Below, piece by piece: positions 7,801 through 15,712 of a DNA stretch of 64,000 nt. Both the position numbers and the translations under genes were made by a program. Where the stretch lies: assembly GCA_904424815.1 (NCBI GenBank), contig CAJGBI010000001.1:954508-1018507 (forward strand). The letters run 5' to 3'. Source of the stretch: Puniceicoccaceae bacterium Marseille-Q1082. GTDB taxonomy: Bacteria > Verrucomicrobiota > Verrucomicrobiia > Opitutales > Intestinicryptomonadaceae. The notes beneath the pieces were generated by a model that saw only the letters and a list, made by a program, of their open reading frames with translations, did not search any database and had not been told where the DNA came from. The number at the start of each line of letters is the position of its first letter. Positions within the stretch are counted from its first letter, which is position 1.

Positions 7801-8243
7801 TGAATACCTCCGATAACGAAAGATTGGATTGGAATTCCGAAACTTCACAAGAGGCGAAGGAATTTACGGTACTTCCAGAAAACACTGTTGTTGACTTTAC
7901 CGTTGTTGGATTTGAGCGGGCCACCACCGCAAAAGGCGACAATATGGCAAAGCTCACGCTCAGATGCAGAACTTCTGACGGTTTGGAAGCGACGTTGCGC
8001 GAGAACTTGGTGCTTTTGCGCAGGTGTGAATGGAAGATAAACCAATTCTTTACTTGTGTTGGGCTTCGCAGGCATGGCGAACGTTCAGTTCCGAAGTGGG
8101 ACAAAGTAAACGGAAGTAGAGGCAAGGCTCGCCTTGGCATCGAGAAATGGGAGGGACGAGACGGAAAAATGTATGACGGGAATGTCATCAAGGACTATCT
8201 CGAACCCGAAGCGTCGGATAATGACGATGAGGACATTTTCTAA
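7800..8243 (+). CDS. SSB-like phage protein (DUF669-type)
   Basis: This 147-residue protein overlaps the upstream stop codon by one base (TAATG), with AAGGAGGG 8 nt before the start. Residues 20-85 form alternating strands (TVVDFTVVGFERA, AKLTLRCRT), as in OB-fold proteins of the DUF669 group usually found beside Sak4-type ATPases. The protein ends in an acidic tail with a terminal Phe (DNDDEDIF), like the protein-docking tail of bacterial SSB. I infer that it coats single-stranded DNA and recruits partners. There is no direct evidence of binding. Confidence 0.65.
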   Translation: MNTSDNERLDWNSETSQEAKEFTVLPENTVVDFTVVGFERATTAKGDNMAKLTLRCRTSDGLEATLRENLVLLRRCEWKINQFFTCVGLRRHGERSVPKWDKVNGSRGKARLGIEKWEGRDGKMYDGNVIKDYLEPEASDNDDEDIF

Positions 8244-8255
8244 GGGAGGTTTGCT

Positions 8256-8891
8256 ATGGAAATCGTATTCAATGTTGAAACCGACGGACTTCCCCGAGAC
8301 GAAATTCAGCACCTCATGCCTGAATTTTCCGCTCCGAGTAATTACAAGGACGCAGAAAAAATACAAACGTGGAAAGCGAGGAAGCAGGAAGAATGGTTCT
8401 TGGACGCACCGAGTTCGGCTCTCTCTGGGAGAGTCATGGCTATTGGTATCCAAAAGCCAAATCAAACCCCGCTTGTAATCATAGATTCCGATGAAGCCGA
8501 TATTTTAAGGCAATTTTGGAATTACTACCGTTCAAATGCGGATTGCAAGTTTGTTGGGTTTAATATCTACGCTTGGGCCATTCCCTTCTTAGTAAGGCGT
8601 TCATGGGCAAACCGAGTTATAGTGCCGAAGATTCTCAATGGTCGCTACCTTAACGGCAACTTCATAGATTTGTTGCAAGTCTGGGGGTGTGGGACATTCG
8701 AGAAGGCATCTCTTGGCAACATAGCGCGATTCTTTGGGATAAAGCGCAAAGACGAAGAAATAAACTTCAACGCAATGTGGCAGATAAGCCCAAGTCGCGC
8801 TATCGAGAAGCTAAAATCCGACGTATTGTCTATTCGGCGCATAGGCGAAGCTATGGGTGTTGTCAGGGAGGAGGATTCCGATGAATGGTAA
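8256..8891 (+). CDS. DnaQ/PolB-type 3'-5' exonuclease-like protein with altered catalytic motifs
   Basis: This 211-residue protein has a strong ribosome-binding site (GGGAGG, 6 nt). It follows the DEDD exonuclease plan: Exo I near residue 4 (VFNVETDG), Exo II near 98 (FVGFNIYAWAIPFLVRR) and a late KSDVLSI segment near 190. In active members Exo I reads FDxET and Exo II reads FN..FDxPFL. Here the first Asp is Asn and the Exo II Asp is Ala, so two metal ligands are missing. It is probably catalytically weak or dead, perhaps a structural or DNA-end-binding protein. The position between SSB-like and resolvase genes fits phage recombination. Its 3' end overlaps the resolvase gene by 11 bp. Confidence 0.65.
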   Translation: MEIVFNVETDGLPRDEIQHLMPEFSAPSNYKDAEKIQTWKARKQEEWFLDAPSSALSGRVMAIGIQKPNQTPLVIIDSDEADILRQFWNYYRSNADCKFVGFNIYAWAIPFLVRRSWANRVIVPKILNGRYLNGNFIDLLQVWGCGTFEKASLGNIARFFGIKRKDEEINFNAMWQISPSRAIEKLKSDVLSIRRIGEAMGVVREEDSDEW

Positions 8892-9369
8892 AATCATAAT
8901 CGGAATAGACGCGGGTGTAAACGGAGGATATGCAATCCTCCACCCGCACCCTCTCTGCGCGAATGTGGCGGACGCACTGAACGATATACAGTTCTTCGCT
9001 GAGGCAATGCGCAAACTGAAGGAATATTCCCAAAAGTGCAATATTCCTTTGAAGGCTTATGTTGAGCAAGTAAGCGGCTATATAAGTTGCAAACACGCCC
9101 AACCCGCAAGCCGCTCCTTTGTCCTCGGCAAGTCTTACGGAGAAGTAATCGGTATTCTTATCGCTTTGGAGATTCCCTTTAAGACGGTGACTCCCCAAAA
9201 GTGGCAAGGAGAAATTTTGCCCGAAGTGAAAGGATTGGAATATAACGAGCGAAAACGCCGCCTTCGGGAACACGCATACAAGCTGTATGCGTTCTTAAAG
9301 CCGACCTTAAAAATAGCCGACGCAATCCTTATTGCCGAATACGGAAGGAGGGTTTCCAATGGAGCTTAG
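8881..9369 (+). CDS. RuvC-like Holliday junction resolvase of phage type
   Basis: This 162-residue protein has the RNase H-like fold signature: GIDAG with Asp9, a strand ending in a conserved Glu (AYVEQVSG, about residue 63) and a C-terminal ADAILIAEYGRR with Asp in the last acidic motif. This matches phage and bacterial RuvC relatives that cut four-way junctions or branched replication intermediates before packaging. The start at 8881 was chosen because AGGAGG lies 6 nt upstream; the frame is open to 8857. It overlaps the genes on both sides by 11 bp, so the operon is tightly packed. Confidence 0.75.
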   Translation: MNGKIIIGIDAGVNGGYAILHPHPLCANVADALNDIQFFAEAMRKLKEYSQKCNIPLKAYVEQVSGYISCKHAQPASRSFVLGKSYGEVIGILIALEIPFKTVTPQKWQGEILPEVKGLEYNERKRRLREHAYKLYAFLKPTLKIADAILIAEYGRRVSNGA

Positions 9370-10906
9370 ACCGTATCAGCAAAAGGCGGTGGATTCTATT
9401 TTTAAGTCTTGGGGTGAGTTCGACAAAACATTGCTTGTGCTTCCCACGGGGTGCGGAAAAACCGTGTGTTTCGCAAAGGTTGCGGAGCGTGCGTTAAAGG
9501 ACGGGGGTAAAGCCCTCGTCCTCGCCCACCGTGAGGAACTCCTGACACAAGCCAGAGATAAAATAGCCGCTGTGACTGGGCTTTCTTGCGCATTTGAAAA
9601 GGCGGGAGAATCGGCTATAGGCAGTCTTTATCCCATTACTTGCGCTTCTGTTCAGACGCTAATGCGCGAAAGTAGGCTTAGGAGGTTCTCTCCAGACCAT
9701 TACGGAACTATCATTGTTGACGAAGCCCACCACGCATTGAGCGATTCATATCAAAATATTTTAAGGTATTTCTCGTCGGCAAAGGTGTTGGGCGTGACGG
9801 CAACGCCAGATCGAGGAGACAAGCAAAATCTCGGGAAGTATTTTGAGGACATCGCCTATGAATACTCAATTCGGGACGCCATAAAAGAGGGGTATCTGTC
9901 GAAGATACTCGTACAGACAATCCCGCTTAAAATATCATTAAAAGGCGTAAAGACAACGGCGGGAGACTATTCTGCCGATGACTTGGGGTCCGCGATAGAC
10001 CCATATCTTGAGGAAATCGCAAAACACATTCCAAGAGAGCGAAAGACGTTAATCTTTCTTCCGCTAATTGCCACATCTCAGCGAATGGCGCAAATCCTAA
10101 AATCGCTTGGGCACAAGGCGGAGCATATTTCGGGAGAATCGGGCGAGAGAAAGAAAATTCTCGAACGCTTCCACAGTAGCGAATGTACAGTGCTATGTAA
10201 TTCAATGCTTCTTACCGAAGGTTATGACGAGCCAAGCGTCGATTGTGTCGTATGCTTAAGACCAACTAAAATCCGCTCGCTATACGCCCAAATTATAGGG
10301 CGCGGAACTCGAACATGCGAAGGCAAAGAGAATCTTCTTGTCTTGGATTTTCTATGGCAATCAGAGCAACACAATCTTTGCCACCCTGCTAACCTCATTG
10401 CCAATAAACCAGATGTTGCCGAGCAGATGACCAAAATAGCCGAAGGCGGCAAGTTGTTCGATTTAGGCGAGCTTGAGCAGGAAGCAGAATGCACTGCCCG
10501 CCAAGAGCGCGAGAAATCCTTAGCCGACGCAATAAAGGCAAATTCGCTAAAGAAAAGCAGGTTAATAGACCCAATCGAGTATGCGCTTTTTACACACGAC
10601 GACGAGCTTCAAAGCTACTCGCCGACTTTCAAATGGGAGCGTGAAGCACCTACGCAAAAGCAGTTGCAAGCACTTGAGCGTTTACAGTTCAACCCGAAGG
10701 CAATTCAAAGCAGAGGTTTTGCGTCATTACTTTTGGGGAACGCCATAAACCGACGTTCGCGCAATCTCGCAACGCCTAAGCAAATAAAAATTCTCAACCG
10801 CTTTGGCTATAAGAATGCCGAGAGTTTCGGATTTGATTTTGCCACAAAACTAATCACAGACCTCGCAAATAACGGCTGGAGGAGGAAGCAATGGAAAAAA
10901 ATATAA
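9359..10906 (+). CDS. Superfamily 2 DNA helicase (DEAH)
   Basis: This 515-residue helicase has motif I LPTGCGKT (about 26-33), Ia VLAHREEL, motif II DEAHH (about 121), motif III TATPDR, a motif V region TEGYDEP and motif VI QIIGRGTRT. The C-terminal 100 residues carry two similar segments (PTQKQLQALERLQFN and ATPKQIKILNRFGYK), which may be an auxiliary binding domain. The closest general type is the phage replication helicases related to RadD/YejH and UvsW. The ATG at 9359 follows GGAAGGAGGG. It most likely remodels branched DNA in replication and recombination. Confidence 0.85.
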   Translation: MELRPYQQKAVDSIFKSWGEFDKTLLVLPTGCGKTVCFAKVAERALKDGGKALVLAHREELLTQARDKIAAVTGLSCAFEKAGESAIGSLYPITCASVQTLMRESRLRRFSPDHYGTIIVDEAHHALSDSYQNILRYFSSAKVLGVTATPDRGDKQNLGKYFEDIAYEYSIRDAIKEGYLSKILVQTIPLKISLKGVKTTAGDYSADDLGSAIDPYLEEIAKHIPRERKTLIFLPLIATSQRMAQILKSLGHKAEHISGESGERKKILERFHSSECTVLCNSMLLTEGYDEPSVDCVVCLRPTKIRSLYAQIIGRGTRTCEGKENLLVLDFLWQSEQHNLCHPANLIANKPDVAEQMTKIAEGGKLFDLGELEQEAECTARQEREKSLADAIKANSLKKSRLIDPIEYALFTHDDELQSYSPTFKWEREAPTQKQLQALERLQFNPKAIQSRGFASLLLGNAINRRSRNLATPKQIKILNRFGYKNAESFGFDFATKLITDLANNGWRRKQWKKI

Positions 10907-12918
10907 GCGAAATTTTATCATTCCTTACACAATCTCAAGTTGACGACTATGATACTTGGCTAAAGGTCGGCATGGCTTTACACGCCGACGGGCAACCGTG
11001 TTATGTATGGGACGAGTGGAGTAAAAACTCCCATAAATACCAAGAGGGAGCGTGCGAGAAGCATTGGAAAACTTTTGGAAATTACTCTGGAGCGAATGTC
11101 GGGATAGGTTCAATCGTACAAATGGCAAAAGACAACGGCTACAAGCCCTCTGACGGCTTTTCTTGGAACGACCCTATCGGACGTTCAAACGGGTGTGAAA
11201 ACGCCCTTAAAGCCCCAAATTTGGAGTTAAAGGAATATCTGAGGGCTTTATTCAGGCCGGGTGATACGGTAAATTTTGTAGTAAGCTCGTTTGAAAAGGA
11301 CGGAAAATTCCTGCCAAGTGGTAAAGGCGCCAATAAGTCTTTTGAAGAACTTATCAAAGCCTGCGACACTTACGAGGACATAGGCTACATTCTTGGAGAT
11401 TGGAATCCCAAGGCTGGAGCTTGGGCAAGAATTAACCCAATGTCGGGAGAAGGTTGCAAGAATTCCGATGTAGAGGAGTTCAGGCATTGTTTAATCGAAT
11501 CCGATTCACTCCCCAAGGAGGAACAATTAAGAAAGATACGCGAATTAAATCTGCCGTGTTCTGCCCTTGTCGATTCTGGAGGAAAGTCGATTCACGCCAT
11601 AGTAAAAATCGACGCGGGAAAAGATGAAAAGCTCTATCGGGAACGGGTATCCAAGCTTCACGAGTTTCTTGCAAAAAACGGTTTTCCCGTAGATAAGGCC
11701 TGCAAGAATGCAAGCCGCCTATCGCGAATTGCCGCAGTCACCAGAGATGGAAAGCGGCAAAGGCTAATTGCCGTAAATATTGGTATGCCATCTTATCAGC
11801 AATGGCAGGATAATTGCGATATTGGCAATGTGATTTCAAATACGATCGACGATTTTTGGAACGCAAACGCCAACGATATGTCGGACTGTCTATTGGGATT
11901 TCGCTTCTTGTGCACACAATGCCCTTGGCTGATTGTGGCGGCTTCTGGCGTCGGGAAATCCGTTCTGGCTATGCAGATGTCCATTCTCTTTGCGACAGGC
12001 AGAGACCTGTGGAAATTGGAACCCCACAAGCCGAGAAAGGTTATCCTTATACAGGCGGAAAATAACTTTCTCGACCTTGTAGAACCCGCCCAGTCAATCA
12101 CGCGCATATTGAACCTGTCTGAACAAGAAAAGGCTGATTTACGCAAGAATTTCCGTGTCGTATCCGATGACACACATTCTGGAGAGGGATTTGTGCGATT
12201 GCTCGAAAACATCTGCGAAAGATACAAGCCTGAAATCGTCATAGTTGACCCTCTAATGGCTTATATCGGCGGGGATATTTCCAAGCAGGAAGTATGCACA
12301 AAGTTCTTCCGAAATGGCATAAACCCAATAATCCACAAACACAATGTCGGCTTGATTGTCCTGCACCACACAGGCAAGCAAAAAGCCAAGGATTTAAAGC
12401 AATTCGAGGCGAATACCGACTTGGAATACCTCGGAATTGGCTCGTCCGACATCACGAACTGGGCGCGTGCGGTGTCCATTATCATGCCGTCCCGCCACGA
12501 TAAGAACATCTACGAGTTTAAACACGTCAAGCGCGGAAGGCGCACAGGCTCCGATCCTGTAATCTACCTGAAGCAAGGTTCAGACCATAAGGACATCTTC
12601 TGGTATATCGCCGAAAAGCCCGCCAAAGTCGTAAGGACCCAAAAAGGAGACGGCAAATACAATCCCAACACAAACCCCATTTATGAAAAATTAGGGTTGG
12701 AACAGATGTCGCCTATTTCAAAGACGAAACTCTTTGAACACATCAAAAACAAGCTGGCAAGTTTGGGCGAGCCTTGCGCAGATTCTGACGTTCAAAGAAT
12801 CTTCAACAATACCAAAAAGACCTATATGGTATTTGACGAAGTATCCAAACTTTGGAGAGGCAGATTATATATCCCAGAAACCGCTTTTAATAAGCCTACC
12901 GAGGGAGGTGCGCTATGA
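10891..12918 (+). CDS. Phage primase-helicase (PriCT-2 domain plus RepA-like ATPase)
   Basis: This 675-residue multidomain replication protein is read from an ATG after GGAGGAGGAAGC. Residues 1-80 resemble the primase C-terminal PriCT-2 domain (DDYDTWLKVGMALH..., W.EWS). Residues 160-300 resemble part of an archaeo-eukaryotic primase fold (LVDSGGKSIHAIVKID). From about 320 there is a RecA/RepA-like hexameric ATPase: Walker A AASGVGKS (about 350), Walker B IVIVDPL (about 450) and LIVLHHTGK (about 485). The C-terminus looks like a small winged-helix. It presumably primes and unwinds at the phage origin; an iteron-like cluster follows immediately at 12922-13070. Confidence 0.75.
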   Translation: MEKNISEILSFLTQSQVDDYDTWLKVGMALHADGQPCYVWDEWSKNSHKYQEGACEKHWKTFGNYSGANVGIGSIVQMAKDNGYKPSDGFSWNDPIGRSNGCENALKAPNLELKEYLRALFRPGDTVNFVVSSFEKDGKFLPSGKGANKSFEELIKACDTYEDIGYILGDWNPKAGAWARINPMSGEGCKNSDVEEFRHCLIESDSLPKEEQLRKIRELNLPCSALVDSGGKSIHAIVKIDAGKDEKLYRERVSKLHEFLAKNGFPVDKACKNASRLSRIAAVTRDGKRQRLIAVNIGMPSYQQWQDNCDIGNVISNTIDDFWNANANDMSDCLLGFRFLCTQCPWLIVAASGVGKSVLAMQMSILFATGRDLWKLEPHKPRKVILIQAENNFLDLVEPAQSITRILNLSEQEKADLRKNFRVVSDDTHSGEGFVRLLENICERYKPEIVIVDPLMAYIGGDISKQEVCTKFFRNGINPIIHKHNVGLIVLHHTGKQKAKDLKQFEANTDLEYLGIGSSDITNWARAVSIIMPSRHDKNIYEFKHVKRGRRTGSDPVIYLKQGSDHKDIFWYIAEKPAKVVRTQKGDGKYNPNTNPIYEKLGLEQMSPISKTKLFEHIKNKLASLGEPCADSDVQRIFNNTKKTYMVFDEVSKLWRGRLYIPETAFNKPTEGGAL

Positions 12919-13163
12919 TTTGGGGAAACGGTGAAATTAGCGCAATTTCGTTTCTCCGTTTCTCTGGGGAAACGGGGAAGCGGGGAAACGGGGAATATTA
13001 TTTTCCCTATCGCACCGTTAGTGGGGAAACGGGGAAACAGGGAGAGTATATATACCGTAGGTATATACTCCCGTTTCACCGATTCTCCACAGGTGCGAAA
13101 GGTGCGGTAGGCTCAAGGCAGTCTCCACCAAATTCACCGCTTCACTTCGGAGGTGCGCTATGA
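12915..13163 (+). CDS. Doubtful small gene over the iteron cluster
   Basis: This is an 82-residue frame with a good ribosome-binding site (GGAGG, 6 nt) and a start coupled to the stop of the primase gene. The product is low complexity because it is read through GGGGAAAC repeats (SGETGKRGNGE), and it ends in the same GGAL as the upstream protein. I think translation may occur simply because the start signal was duplicated. A specific function is doubtful. Confidence 0.25.
   Translation: MIWGNGEISAISFLRFSGETGKRGNGEYYFPYRTVSGETGKQGEYIYRRYILPFHRFSTGAKGAVGSRQSPPNSPLHFGGAL
12922..13070. other. Iteron-like cluster and AT-rich palindrome, candidate phage replication origin
   Basis: GGGGAAAC-type units occur at 12922, 12966, 12974, 12982, 13023 and 13031, several in strict 8-bp tandem, and inverted forms (CCGTTTCTC, CCCGTTTCACC) lie at 12949-12963 and 13070-13080. 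They are followed by a near-palindrome at 13044-13070 with arms GAGTATATATACC and GGTATATACTC. Iterons, an AT-rich palindrome and an adjacent primase-helicase gene are typical of a phage origin. Confidence 0.5.
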
Positions 13164-13684
13164 GCAACTACGAGGACGAATACCAGAAGTGGGTCTCGAG
13201 CTTATCTCCCAAAGAAAGAGCCAAGCTCGTGGCTCAGGGCCTCGACAAGCCGCTTATGGACGACTACAAGCTCGGCACACCTGACTCCGAAGTGGCGTTT
13301 GCGACTATCGGCGAGGAATTCGACTACGACCAGTTCGACAAGGAAGAGCCAATTTCGGAAACTCAGGTTGACGACAAGGCGAAAGCGTATGGTTCGCTGT
13401 TGCTATGTTGGGTGTTTCAACGGCTTCAAAGCAATCATTCCGAAAAGAATTCCACTCTTGAGCGGGATACCTTGCTGTTTGCTCTTGGGCTTGAGAACCT
13501 TCTCGTTCTGAAAACGCAGACTGCAATCGCCAAGCGGTACGGCATCACTCGCGCGGGCGTATCCTCCAGAGTGAAAGCTTGGCAAAAGCTTCTCAAGATA
13601 AAGCCGTCAGCCCTTATGAAATCCGAAACGGCGTGCAAGTCTTACCGAAAGGCTCGCCTCGCCAATTTGACAAAGCAACGATAG
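13160..13684 (+). CDS. Phage transcription regulator with C-terminal helix-turn-helix
   Basis: This is a 174-residue protein with the start after CGGAGG. The N-terminal half is acidic. Residues 117-150 (KTQTAIAKRYGITRAGVSSRVKAW) make a clear helix-turn-helix of the sigma-region-4/LuxR type. There is no recognisable sensor or enzymatic domain. Because it is the last but one gene of the early operon, it could activate later genes. Its 3' end is followed after 2 bp by the next start. Confidence 0.6.
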   Translation: MSNYEDEYQKWVSSLSPKERAKLVAQGLDKPLMDDYKLGTPDSEVAFATIGEEFDYDQFDKEEPISETQVDDKAKAYGSLLLCWVFQRLQSNHSEKNSTLERDTLLFALGLENLLVLKTQTAIAKRYGITRAGVSSRVKAWQKLLKIKPSALMKSETACKSYRKARLANLTKQR

Positions 13685-13686
13685 GT

Positions 13687-14325
13687 ATGGAACAGGAAAC
13701 TTCTATCGAAAAATCAGAAATGCCTACCGAGCTTTCCTTGGCGATTGCTCGCATTAACGAACTGCACGCTCAAGCTGAGGAATTAGCCCAAAAAGCAAAG
13801 GAAGTAGCAAGCAAGACAATCGAGATTGCTATCGAATGCGGTAAGCTTCTCATTGAGCAAAAGGCAAAAGTCGGGCACGGGAATTGGGAAAAATGGTGTA
13901 GAGACAATTTAATTTTCGATATACGAACAGCTCAACGCTATATGGGGCTTTTTCGTAAAACTCGTGAAATAGAAAATAGCACCAACTCTGAAACTCTAAA
14001 TGATAGTAGCGTTAGTCCAAAAACGACACAAAATCAAAATGTGTCGTTTTTGGAAATAGCCAAACCCAAGAATATTCGCCAAGCTTATATCGCGACAGGT
14101 ATTCTGCCCGAAACGCCAAAGCCTGACCCAGAGGATAAAATCGAGCCTCTTGTTGTCCACGTCAGGCACATCGATTTCATTGTGAAGTGGTATCGCGACA
14201 CGGTTGAGAATAAGCCCGCCAAAGACTGGAAGTTCATAGAGCGCGAGGCCCTCATAAACGACCTGACGCCTCTAATGGAAATCTACAACGAGCTGATAGA
14301 ACTCCAAGAGAATTGCAAGCAGTAG
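13687..14325 (+). CDS. DUF3102-type phage protein
   Basis: This 212-residue protein has a coiled coil at about 20-55 (NELHAQAEELAQKAKEVAS) followed by a DUF3102-like segment: IECGKLLIEQKAKVGHGNWEKW and then DIRTAQRYMGLFRKT. This combination is common in phages and plasmids, and the second part resembles a helix-turn-helix. The function of the family is not known. I start at 13687 (after ATAGGT); the frame is open further upstream inside the previous gene. It is the last gene before the interrupted tRNA. Confidence 0.65.
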   Translation: MEQETSIEKSEMPTELSLAIARINELHAQAEELAQKAKEVASKTIEIAIECGKLLIEQKAKVGHGNWEKWCRDNLIFDIRTAQRYMGLFRKTREIENSTNSETLNDSSVSPKTTQNQNVSFLEIAKPKNIRQAYIATGILPETPKPDPEDKIEPLVVHVRHIDFIVKWYRDTVENKPAKDWKFIEREALINDLTPLMEIYNELIELQENCKQ

Positions 14326-14330
14326 GTTTA

Positions 14331-14484
14331 TGCAGGGTGGTCTAACGGTAAGACGCAAGGTTGACTCGCCTTTGCATACGCAAAGCGTCTCGCCCTTCGG
14401 GTCTTTTGCCTTTGGCAAAATCTCATTCGCGCTTTGCTTGAATTCATAACCTTGAGATTGGCGGTTCGAGTCCGCTCCCTGCAC
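14331..14484 (+). tRNA. tRNA-Met(CAT) interrupted by an 82-nt element in the anticodon loop
   Basis: Two halves give a full cloverleaf when 14363-14444 is left out. The acceptor stem TGCAGGG (14331-14337) pairs 7/7 with CCCTGCA (14477-14483). The D-arm is GTCT/AGAC around AACGGTA. The anticodon stem CAAGG (14356-14360) pairs with CCTTG (14450-14454) around the loop TTCATAA. The T-arm GGCGG/CCGCT surrounds TTCGAGT. The anticodon is CAT and the insertion falls between positions 33 and 34. No CCA is encoded. It looks like a phage elongator tRNA-Met. Either the insert is removed from the RNA or the gene is dead; the sequence cannot decide. Confidence 0.85.
14363..14444 (+). repeat. Palindromic element, copy 1 (inside the tRNA gene)
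   Basis: 82 nt from GACTCGCC to CTTGAATT. Hairpins: CTTTGC/GCAAAG (14370-14385), CCC-TTC-GGG, and TTTTGCC/GGCAAAA (14404-14420); a last ATTC/GAAT pair closes the 3' part. Copies 2 (16303-16380) and 3 (30871-30951) share the ends and the middle hairpin. The exact borders are uncertain by 2 nt because TT stands on both sides. Confidence 0.85.
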
Positions 14485-14490
14485 GCATAA

Positions 14491-14814
14491 CTACTTTTTG
14501 ACAGCTTTATAAACGTACACAAAATTGCTTTCTACTTTTTCTGCAAAAGATTCTTGTAATGAGGTAGCAATTTTCGCTGGTTTTAAATCATCTGCATGTA
14601 TTGAGAACCCATGTTCTTCTAGTTTCTTTTCTATATTCCTTGCAACTTCTTCATCTGAACACCTCCAATACTTAAAGTGTTTACATGTTATCCCCTTTTC
14701 TCTTTCATGTTCGCTTTTCCTTCTATCGGGATCGTTTGATATTCCAGCATACCAATGATGATTCGTCTGGAAATTAGGATCAATTTGACGTACATAGTCT
14801 ATTATTTTTTGCAT
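14491..14814 (-). CDS. GIY-YIG-like small nuclease candidate
   Basis: This 107-residue protein is convergent with the interrupted tRNA and only 6 bp from it. Residues 20-60 (HHWYAGISNDPDRRKSEHEREKG) resemble the GIY-YIG nuclease core, where a Y-x-G strand is followed by a helix carrying the catalytic Arg (xxxRRxxEH); a Glu-rich helix follows (RNIEKKLEEHGF), with a possible catalytic Glu. I start at 14814 (MQKIIDYV), preceded by AGAAGG; the frame is open upstream to 14853. Free-standing GIY-YIG proteins are often homing endonucleases, so its position next to an invaded tRNA is suggestive. The activity is inferred. Confidence 0.55.
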   Translation of the reverse strand: MQKIIDYVRQIDPNFQTNHHWYAGISNDPDRRKSEHEREKGITCKHFKYWRCSDEEVARNIEKKLEEHGFSIHADDLKPAKIATSLQESFAEKVESNFVYVYKAVKK

Positions 14815-15097
14815 AATTAACAAACCTTCTAGCTTTTTTAAGATTTTAACCATAGATTCAAGTTTAAAAATTTAACATCTGAATGCAAGTATTTTTTAAG
14901 GAATCTATTAACCAACGACATACGGCAGGGACGTTCGGCAGACCCGTTTCTTCTTGCGAATGGCATTTTTGAAAAGTTCCACATAAAAGTATAAATGAGA
15001 CCCGCAAACCCTCTATTTTGCTAAGATTGGGGGGCTTTTTTATAAGTGGAACTTTGGTGGAACTTATGTGGAACTTTTGACAACTTCCGCTTTTTAT

Positions 15098-15712
15098 ATG
15101 GAAGAAAACATCGGACAAAAGATATTAAGCAAAGACCTTGAAAATATAGTAAAAAAGGTCGCTTCGGGAAAGACTCTTACGAGTACGGAACGCGCCATAG
15201 TGGAAAAGGCTTATGGCCAAAAAGAAGAATCTGTGAAGTATGCCGAAACTACAACCGAGCTTGCGGATATTCTCGGTGTAGCAAGACAGACCATAAATAA
15301 ATGGCGAAAAATAAAAGGTTCTCCCAAACCTTATTCTAACGGCAAGCACAGTGTGTCAAAGTGGCGGGATTTTGTAAGAAAACACGATTTAAAAGAGTCG
15401 GACTCTCCCGAAGACGAGGAGTTAAAGACCCGCAAGCTATTGGCGGAGGTAAAGCAAGCGGAAATCAAACTCAAGGTAATGGAAGGAACGTATGTTGCCA
15501 TTGAGAAGGTTCGCGAAGTATGGACTGCCCATATAGGACAAGTACGGCAAATCTTGGAAAGCAGATTTTTAAACGAGCTTCCGCCAATTCTTACAACCCT
15601 CGATGCCGTACAAATTCGGGAGAAATTGCAGGAGGTACTCGACGAGACTTACAAGGCAATCTCTATCGCCGCAGACTCGATAAAAGAGCCTGTGGAGGTC
15701 GAGGATTCTTAG
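15098..15712 (+). CDS. Terminase small subunit
   Basis: This 204-residue protein has a helix-turn-helix at about 50-75 (TTELADILGVARQTINKWRK), as in Nu1-type small terminases that bind the packaging site, and a long charged helix (ELKTRKLLAEVKQAEIKLKVMEG) for oligomerisation, ending acidic. I start at 15098: a TTGACA box lies 15 nt upstream (15077-15082), the arrangement seen before eight other prophage genes, and the residues from MEENIG make a normal N-terminus. The large subunit is unusually far away (22005), with accessory genes in between. The last 4 bp overlap the convergent gene at 15709. Confidence 0.75.
   Translation: MEENIGQKILSKDLENIVKKVASGKTLTSTERAIVEKAYGQKEESVKYAETTTELADILGVARQTINKWRKIKGSPKPYSNGKHSVSKWRDFVRKHDLKESDSPEDEELKTRKLLAEVKQAEIKLKVMEGTYVAIEKVREVWTAHIGQVRQILESRFLNELPPILTTLDAVQIREKLQEVLDETYKAISIAADSIKEPVEVEDS

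Larger units (their letters stand above)
12905..13163. repeat. Segment bounded by 15-bp direct repeats
   Basis: GGAGGTGCGCTATGA occurs at 12905-12919 and again at 13149-13163. Each copy supplies the last codons (GGAL, stop) of one frame and the ribosome-binding site plus ATG of the next. The 244-bp piece between them holds the G-rich iteron cluster. It looks like a duplication or insertion that kept the junction signals. Confidence 0.6.

Noticed and set aside
14363-14444. Group I or group II intron in the tRNA
   Set aside because: 82 nt is far too short, the element does not end in G, and the same sequence occurs inside a protein gene and between genes, so it is a palindromic mobile element rather than a known intron class.
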